From: Candidatus Poribacteria bacterium
Lineage (GTDB): Bacteria > Poribacteria > WGA-4E > JAJDTR01
Length of the DNA stretch: 64,000 nt
NCBI GenBank assembly: GCA_028820655.1
Contig: JAPPIK010000051.1
Span: 92,539-156,538 of the forward strand
Direction: 5' to 3'
Translations under genes and position numbers: made by a program
In this document: positions 58,987-64,000 of the stretch, in pieces
Numbering within the stretch: the first letter of the stretch is position 1
How the letters are laid out: each line of letters opens with the position of its first letter
The notes under the pieces: model-generated
Seen by the model: only the letters and a program-made list of their open reading frames with translations
The model's database searches: none
What the model was told of the DNA's origin: nothing

Positions 58987-59830
58987 ACTCGCCTGCGCTG
59001 ATTATACATTTCCGTTACTGCCGCATGATGACGTTCTGACGCTGATTGCGATGCTTGGCATTCGCGATGTGGATATCGGCTTGTTCGAGCACCGGTCGCA
59101 CCTTCAGCCGTCCGATGAATTCAAGAACGTCACCCGTTCGGCAAAAGCCTTGAAAAAGAGTTTGGATACCAGGGGTTTGACGGCCGCGGACGTATTCCTC
59201 CAAGTTGACGACGACGGCAGGTCTTTCGCTATCAATCAGCCGGATGCCTCGCGCCGCCGCAAAGCTCGCGACTGGTTTGAGCGCACGCTGGAATATACCG
59301 CGGCATGCGGAGCCAGGCATGTGACGATTAGCCCGGGCGTCTATTTCGAGGAGCAGGGGCGAGCCGCGTCGACCGCGCGCGGTTGCGAGGAGCTATCATG
59401 GCGGATAGAACGTTGCAGCGCCTACCAAATCGTGTTGGGGGTGGAGCCGCACATCCGGTCGATCGCGTCCCGACCCAAGTCCGCGCTCCGGCTGGTCTCC
59501 AAGGTACCGGGATTAACCTTTTCGCTCGACTACGGGCATTTCACCTGCGTTGGCGTTCCCGATGACGAAGTCGAACCGCTGATTCCCCACGCGAGTCATT
59601 TCCACGTCCGCGGCGCGCGGCGAGGAATGCTCCAAGCATCATTTCGTGACAACACCATCGATTTTGCGCGGGCCGTGGAGGTGATGAAGAACGTCGGGTA
59701 TCACGGCTTCCTCACGTTGGAATATGTGTGGGTTGACTGGGAGGGTTGCGACCGGGTGGACAATCTGAGTGAAACAATTCGCTTCCGCGATTTTCTGCGT
59801 CCGCTCCTCGACGACACGTCCGGCACCTGA
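58976..59830 (+). CDS. Sugar phosphate isomerase/epimerase-like TIM barrel (AP endonuclease 2 family)
   Basis: 284 residues, starting inside the end of the oxidoreductase gene with GGAGG ahead. It has the xylose-isomerase-like barrel strands: KLACADYTFPLL, IRDVDIGLFEHRSHL, ARHVTISPGV, IVLGVEPHIRS, LTFSLDYGHFTC, ASHFHVRGARRG and FLTLEYVWVDW. The metal ligands are expected to be Glu in GVEPH, Asp/His in DYGH, His in HFHVRG and Glu in TLEY. It probably epimerises or isomerises the product of the neighbouring dehydrogenase. The last six bases and stop are also found in the repeat units that follow. Confidence 0.88.
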   Translation: MGLKLACADYTFPLLPHDDVLTLIAMLGIRDVDIGLFEHRSHLQPSDEFKNVTRSAKALKKSLDTRGLTAADVFLQVDDDGRSFAINQPDASRRRKARDWFERTLEYTAACGARHVTISPGVYFEEQGRAASTARGCEELSWRIERCSAYQIVLGVEPHIRSIASRPKSALRLVSKVPGLTFSLDYGHFTCVGVPDDEVEPLIPHASHFHVRGARRGMLQASFRDNTIDFARAVEVMKNVGYHGFLTLEYVWVDWEGCDRVDNLSETIRFRDFLRPLLDDTSGT

Positions 59831-60500
59831 ACCCGTATAAACGGTTTGTAGTAGCAATCAAGCGAACGGATAGTGAGTGCGATAGAGATCCCTTCATTGC
59901 GCGTCCTCTGTAGGAGCGATCTCCGAATCGCGACCCCGTAAGGGCAGCCTCATGCCGTCCCATTGTTGCGGCTCAAGAACGGTTGCCCCGACTGAACAGA
60001 CGATTTCAATTGCGCGTCTCCTGTAGGAGCGATCTCCGAATCGCGATTCCCCATTCCAGCGGAGTGGAATGTCAATAGAAACCAACGATATTCGCCAATG
60101 CACTCCAGCGGAGTGCCATGTGGTAGAGGTCCATTCGACGGATTAAACCCGGCACCTGAACCCGTATAAACGGTTTGTAGTAGCAATCAACCGAATGGAT
60201 AATGACCGCGATAGAACTCCCATAGAGATCCCTTCGTTTCGCATCTCCTGTAGGAGCGATCTCCGAATCGCGATTCCCCACTCCAGCGGAGTGGAATGTC
60301 AATAGAAACTAACGATATTCGCCAATGCACTCCAGCGGAGTGCCATGTGGTAGAGGTCCATTCGACGGATTAAACCCGGCACCTGAACCCGTATAAACGG
60401 TTTGTAGTAGCAATCAACCGAATGGATAATGACCGCGATAGAACTCCAGCAAGCGAGTGAATAGCGAGCGCGGTAGAATTCCAATAGAGATCCCCTCCAC
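59821..60500 (+). repeat. Three copies of a ~227-bp direct repeat including the gene's 3' end
   Basis: CGGCACCTGAACCCGTATAA occurs at 59821, 60150 and 60377. The first copy is the end of the isomerase gene itself (GGC ACC TGA). Each unit continues with GTAGTAGCAATCAA, a ~35-nt module, a family-A variant hairpin (GTAGGAGCGATCTCCGAATC), and the palindromes CACTCCAGCGGAGTG. The second and third starts are 227 bp apart and nearly identical; the first unit carries ~100 bp extra with a second hairpin. The last unit merges into stray modules and a family-A arm near 60500. Confidence 0.85.
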
Positions 60501-60577
60501 GTCGCGACCTCCTTACTTGGATTAAACTTAGCGAGAGAACCGTTTAGCCGCCGCGGCGTATGTATACCAACCGAGAA

Positions 60578-60607
60578 TTGAAAAACAATGGACTAACATG
60601 GTATCAT
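60578..60607 (+). promoter_or_regulatory. Possible promoter of hicBA
   Basis: TTGAAA at 60578 and TATCAT at 60602 with an 18-bp spacer, in a conspicuously AT-rich stretch (60560-60720) that contrasts with the repeats before it. The distance to the hicB start is ~143 bp. Only moderately convincing. Confidence 0.35.
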
Positions 60608-60749
60608 TTTGACCGGATATATGAAAAGGTTGCACATTCTGATAAAAACAATTGATGTAAGTCACTCAAAATTAGAATGAGGATTAATTCGTATTGGTTG
60701 GGCTTGCGCGCTGTAAAAATTATCGACTGTCCATTGGGGAGGACGCGCA

Positions 60750-61055
60750 GTGTACTATAAAGTGAGAGTTGCACTGGAGTATCAGCCGGAAGGCTATTAT
60801 GTTGTCACATCCGAGGATTTTCCCGGGTTAGTAACGGATGGCAGAACAATTGACGAATCATTGGAGAATGCTGCCGATGCGTTTCTTACCTTACTCGAAT
60901 CGTACGAATCATTAGGACGTTCATTACCCGATAGCGTTATCGTAGACGAGTTTCCCAGCGCGAAGTTCCAAACAATCACTCCAAAAGACAATGCAACCAA
61001 TTTTTGCTTCCAAACCGCTGTTTCGCCTAGTGGACCTGCTTTCCACACGCCGTGA
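60750..61055 (+). CDS. hicB: HicB-family antitoxin
   Basis: 101 residues with a GTG start and GGGGAGGA 7 nt upstream. The partial RNase-H-like HicB fold is clear: VRVALEYQPEGYYVVTSEDFPGLVTDGRTIDESLENAADAF (one block, residues 5-45). There is no obvious C-terminal DNA-binding helix-turn-helix or ribbon, so autoregulation may need the toxin. Its stop overlaps the start of hicA by one codon frame (GTGA), the normal coupling. The antitoxin gene comes first here, the reverse of the E. coli order. Confidence 0.88.
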   Translation: MYYKVRVALEYQPEGYYVVTSEDFPGLVTDGRTIDESLENAADAFLTLLESYESLGRSLPDSVIVDEFPSAKFQTITPKDNATNFCFQTAVSPSGPAFHTP

Positions 61056-61264
61056 ATTATCGAACAGTTGCAACAAAACTAAAACGATTGGGATGTTCGG
61101 AGCTAAAAGGCTACGGCAAGGGTTCGCACCGAGGGTGGTTAAACTCACGTAACCATAAGATTGCCACTTTGCCGTATCACGGCGGCAAAGATGTGCCGAT
61201 AGGAACCCTCCGTGCAACTATTAAGGATTTAGGAATAGACTGGGAAACTTTCAGGAACGCATAA
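61052..61264 (+). CDS. hicA: HicA-family mRNA interferase toxin
   Basis: 70 residues with a GTG start overlapping the hicB stop. It has the double-stranded-RNA-binding-like HicA fold: VATKLKRLGC at the N-terminus, GYGKGSHRGW with the catalytic histidine (His26) of the GSH motif, TLPYHGGKDVPIGTLRATIK and DLGIDWETF at the end. It cleaves mRNA and tmRNA when free of HicB. All key positions are present, so it should be active. Confidence 0.9.
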   Translation: MNYRTVATKLKRLGCSELKGYGKGSHRGWLNSRNHKIATLPYHGGKDVPIGTLRATIKDLGIDWETFRNA

Positions 61265-61714
61265 CGCTTTTTTTATGCAATGCCTTCTCTATCCCCAATA
61301 ATCTCCACACGGTCATCTCCAAAACTCGCATTTTCCTACTAGTATTCGCTAACCCCACCTCCGAGAAAAAGTCAGAAAATACCTAGTGCGAAAGATTTTT
61401 GGCACAATAAGCTATAATCTTCCAAGTGCGTAAACTGTGAAATTGAAAGCTACAATTCCGTCTAGGTCGCTCCTGCTGCAGTTGCAAATCCGTCAAATCT
61501 CTATCTAACCTGTAGGCTGGGTTAAACCCTGTAAATCCCAGAAATTTTACACCCATATTCTCGCACCGGAGGATTGTAGGCGGGGCGAATGATGATCTTC
61601 CAGCATTCCACGCTACCATCCTTCCAATCCTATTCTTCCGCTTGATCGCGGAAGACAAACTTCAATACTGAAATTTGCAGATTGCCTCAATCGCAAACCG
61701 TGGAGCTCCTTCCT
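61265..61714. other. Spacer with degenerate GTAGG elements
   Basis: 61511-61540 has GTAGGCTGGGTTAAACCCTG, a small hairpin; 61576 has GTAGGCGGGGCGAATGATGA without a clear partner. The stretch 61265-61500 shows nothing I can support. No gene. Confidence 0.55.
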
Positions 61715-63658
61715 ATGCCGCTTGAAACAAGCCAATCCCGGGCGTCCCCGGAGAAACCGAGTCCATCTTTTCTCACGCCTTGGCGTACAATTGCGGTCGG
61801 ATTGGCGCTGGTACCCCTCAACTGTTACTGGGTTATCCTGTCGGAGGATATATGGAACGCCGGGCATCCGACGCTTACAACGCTATTTTTCAACACGGTA
61901 TTCAGTCTATTTGTCCTCCTTCTAATCAACCGGTTACTGCAGAAGATCCCTCCGGTACGGGCGATGCGGCGCGAGGAGTTACTGACGATCTACGCCATGC
62001 TGTGTGTCGCCACCTCGATTGCCGGGCATCACTTTCTCCCGCTGCTTGTCCCGACCATTCCGTATGCCCATTGGTTTGCCACCCCGGAAAACGAATGGGT
62101 GCAGCTTATTCACCCTCACGTTCCCTCCTGGCTGACAATCAGCGACAAAAGAGCTGTTCAAGGATTCTTCGGCGGGCAGTCCACCCTTTACACCGACCTG
62201 CACCTCTATACCTGGATGGTCCCCGTATTCTGGTGGACGCTATTCATCCTGGCGCTGCTCACGGGAATGCTGTGTCTCTGCGTGATTGTCCGAAAGCAGT
62301 GGGTCGAGCGTGAGAAACTCGCCTATCCTGTCATTCAGGTGCCGCTCGTGATGACACATAGGGAGTCGCGGGTATTCAAGGCAAGGATACTGTGGGCGGG
62401 GTTCGCCATTGCTGCGGGGATTGACACTCTCAACGGACTCCACTTCCTATTCCCGGCAGTTCCCTATCTGCACGTCAAACTGCGGGGTATCGGCCCCCTA
62501 TTCACGGAGCCGCCGTGGAACGCTATCGGCTGGACCCCCATTTCGTTTTATCCGTTCGTCATCGGCATGAGTTTTTTCTTACCGCTGGATCTATCCTTTT
62601 CTCTCTGGTTCTTTTATCTCTTCAGGAAGATACTTCAGGTACCGGTAGCTATCGCCGGCGGCCACAGTTATCCGCGAGGCAGCGGCCGTTTTTTCGATTA
62701 TCAAGCCCAAGGCGCGTGGCTGGGAATAGCCGTGCTGGCGTTGTGGCTCACGCGTCGACACTTCGCGGCGGTGTTCCGGGGGCTGCTCCGACCTCGAACC
62801 GCCTCGGATCCGGAGGAAGGGCGGCGTCAGCGATGGGCGTTCGGAGGACTCGCCGGGAGCATGTTGTTTATCCTTGGGTTCTCCTACTATGCCGGCATGT
62901 CGCTATGGGTCATTCTGGTGTTTTTCGGTATCGACTTCGCCATATTTCTCGCATTGTCGAGAGCGCGCGCGGAAAGCGCTCCCGCTCACCAGAACTTATG
63001 GGCTGTCAACGCAAGCGGTATCGTGGTGAATGTTTTCGGCTCTCGTCGATTGGGGCCGTCGAACCTGAGTGTTATCGCCCTCTTCCGGTTTTTCAACCGC
63101 AATTATCCCAGTCATCCAATGCCGGAATACATGGAAAATCTCAAAATCGGCGAGCAGGCGAACATAGGCCTCCGGCATCTCGTGATTGGCATGATGTTGG
63201 CGGCGGTCGTGGCAATTCCCGCCTCCTTTTGGATTCTACTGCACTATTCTTACGAAGGCGGGATGCCGTTTGTGTTCAGCGGTAGGGAAGGCTTCGGGGC
63301 GATGCATAAAGGGTTGTCTCACCCGTCGGGAATGAACTATGGCGCGGTTCTAACAATGGGGCTGGGTTTTAGCTTTACCTTGCTACTGATGGCGATGCGC
63401 CAACGATTCCTCTGGTGGCCATTTCACCCGGCGGGCTACGCCTTCTCCATCAACTTTGGTACGGACTATATTTGGACCTGCTTGCTGATCAGTACGGTGC
63501 TAAAATGGGCAATCATCAAATTCGGCGGGTTACGCGCCCATCGGAAAGCCGTTCCATTCTTCTTGGGGCTGGTGCTCGGGGAATTTGTGGTAGGTAGTTT
63601 TTGGAGCGCGCTCGGGATCATTCTTCACATCCCGCCCTATACCTTCTCCATTCATTAG
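61715..63658 (+). CDS. Large polytopic membrane protein (DUF6785/DUF6784 type)
   Basis: About 647 residues, start ATG at 61715 (GGAG 8 nt before); a TTG 11 codons upstream is possible. Around 12-14 hydrophobic helices are visible, e.g. IAVGLALVPLNCYWVILS, TLFFNTVFSLFVLLLINRLL, VFWWTLFILALLTGMLCLCV, LWVILVFFGIDFAIFLAL, LLISTVLKWAIIKFGG. Conserved-looking loops are REELLTIYAMLCVATSIAGH and EREKLAYPVIQVPL. This matches a family of uncharacterised membrane proteins (DUF6785 with DUF6784 at the C-terminus), resembling oligopeptide-transporter-like proteins and frequent in Poribacteria- and Planctomycetes-like genomes. Transport is inferred; the substrate is unknown. Confidence 0.82.
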   Translation: MPLETSQSRASPEKPSPSFLTPWRTIAVGLALVPLNCYWVILSEDIWNAGHPTLTTLFFNTVFSLFVLLLINRLLQKIPPVRAMRREELLTIYAMLCVATSIAGHHFLPLLVPTIPYAHWFATPENEWVQLIHPHVPSWLTISDKRAVQGFFGGQSTLYTDLHLYTWMVPVFWWTLFILALLTGMLCLCVIVRKQWVEREKLAYPVIQVPLVMTHRESRVFKARILWAGFAIAAGIDTLNGLHFLFPAVPYLHVKLRGIGPLFTEPPWNAIGWTPISFYPFVIGMSFFLPLDLSFSLWFFYLFRKILQVPVAIAGGHSYPRGSGRFFDYQAQGAWLGIAVLALWLTRRHFAAVFRGLLRPRTASDPEEGRRQRWAFGGLAGSMLFILGFSYYAGMSLWVILVFFGIDFAIFLALSRARAESAPAHQNLWAVNASGIVVNVFGSRRLGPSNLSVIALFRFFNRNYPSHPMPEYMENLKIGEQANIGLRHLVIGMMLAAVVAIPASFWILLHYSYEGGMPFVFSGREGFGAMHKGLSHPSGMNYGAVLTMGLGFSFTLLLMAMRQRFLWWPFHPAGYAFSINFGTDYIWTCLLISTVLKWAIIKFGGLRAHRKAVPFFLGLVLGEFVVGSFWSALGIILHIPPYTFSIH

Positions 63659-64000
63659 CTCGACTTTGTACAAAAGTACAACGGTAGGATTGTACGGAAA
63701 GCCGTGCGGAACCAAGACCGTAGGCGGGAATCAAGCAAACGAATAGTGAGTGATCAAGTGACCGGATAGGATCAACTGAGCGAATAGCGAAGGATCAAAC
63801 GACTGAATATGGAGAGCGATAGAAATCCAGCAAGCGAGTGAATAGCGAGCGCGGTAGAGATCCAGCAAGCGAGTGGATAACGAGCGCGGTAGAACTCCAA
63901 TAGAAATCCCGGGGCAATCCACCCGTTAGCCTCTACGCGATCAACCGCCAAACGATAACTGAGCATTTGGTAGGAGCGACCTCCCGGTCGCGACTCCCCA
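63659..64000. repeat. Module array and family-A hairpin at the window end
   Basis: 63733-63905 holds five or six ~35-nt modules in direct tandem; the two best copies start at 63825 and 63860, exactly 35 nt apart, with no spacers between them. It starts after GTAGGCGGGA (63720), another GTAGG head. 63970-63996 is an intact family-A hairpin (GTAGGAGCGACCTCCCGG). No gene. Confidence 0.8.

Noticed and set aside
61258..61280. Terminator after hicA (GCATAACGCTTTTTTTATGC)
   Set aside because: The stem is only five base pairs, the T-run is in the loop, and nothing T-rich follows.
63733..63905. CRISPR-like array of ~35-nt direct repeats
   Set aside because: Units abut each other without unique spacers, are imperfect, occur in many other gaps inside hairpins, and no cas gene is present.

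Overview
The window looks like a chromosomal segment of a Gram-negative environmental bacterium of the Candidatus Poribacteria / sponge-symbiont type. This is inferred from gene content, not from any marker gene: phytanoyl-CoA-dioxygenase paralogs, enolase-superfamily dehydratases, GH172 (DUF2961) proteins, Gfo/Idh/MocA oxidoreductases, a sulfatase, a DUF6785-type membrane protein, ASPIC/UnbV and WD40/TPR proteins, and intergenic spaces packed with GTAG-headed hairpin repeats. I see no rRNA, tRNA, CRISPR array or phage genes.

Layout. 1-14.4 kb is mostly minus strand and catabolic: sulfatase end, five-bladed-propeller protein, a broken FRG gene coupled to a TPR gene, enolase/epimerase operon, two sister PhyH genes around a REP-associated transposase (RAYT) and a second enolase-family gene, a GxxExxY gene, and a GH172-SDR operon. 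15.5-22.7 kb holds a WD40 protein, a second GH172 gene and two TPR-thioredoxin paralogs. 22.8-32.4 kb holds a 715-bp element with terminal inverted repeats, a PhyH gene, a decayed RAYT, three more propeller genes with a GerMN-type lipoprotein, and a fourth PhyH gene. 33-36.4 kb is a plus-strand run of three Gfo/Idh/MocA genes.

37.6-52.4 kb is a defence island: a type I restriction-modification locus (hsdM, hsdS, hsdR) whose hsdM and hsdS are separated by two sister DUF3696-like ATPases, a PIN-domain nuclease translationally coupled to the second ATPase, and an 837-residue protein with a zinc ribbon and a likely PD-(D/E)XK nuclease domain. Between hsdS and hsdR lie a DUF5678/retropepsin pair, a 5' fragment of a second hsdR and two small related lipoproteins. 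This ATPase-ATPase-PIN-nuclease cassette is the best candidate for an undescribed system here. 52.7-63.7 kb holds an ASPIC/UnbV-TPR pair, a LamG protein, a sugar oxidoreductase/isomerase pair, hicBA and a large membrane protein.

Repeats are the other striking feature. Several hairpin families with unrelated stems share the same 5' head GTAGG, which matches the GTAG foot recognised by RAYT transposases, and two RAYT loci (one intact, one dead) lie in the window. A ~35-nt module (starting ATCAAGCGAG, containing GCGATAG) is found, singly or as arrays of up to three, inside hairpins of at least four different families, always between the GTAGG head and the 3' arm. At least four genes end on a TAG that is part of a repeat head, and two gene fragments end directly against such repeats.
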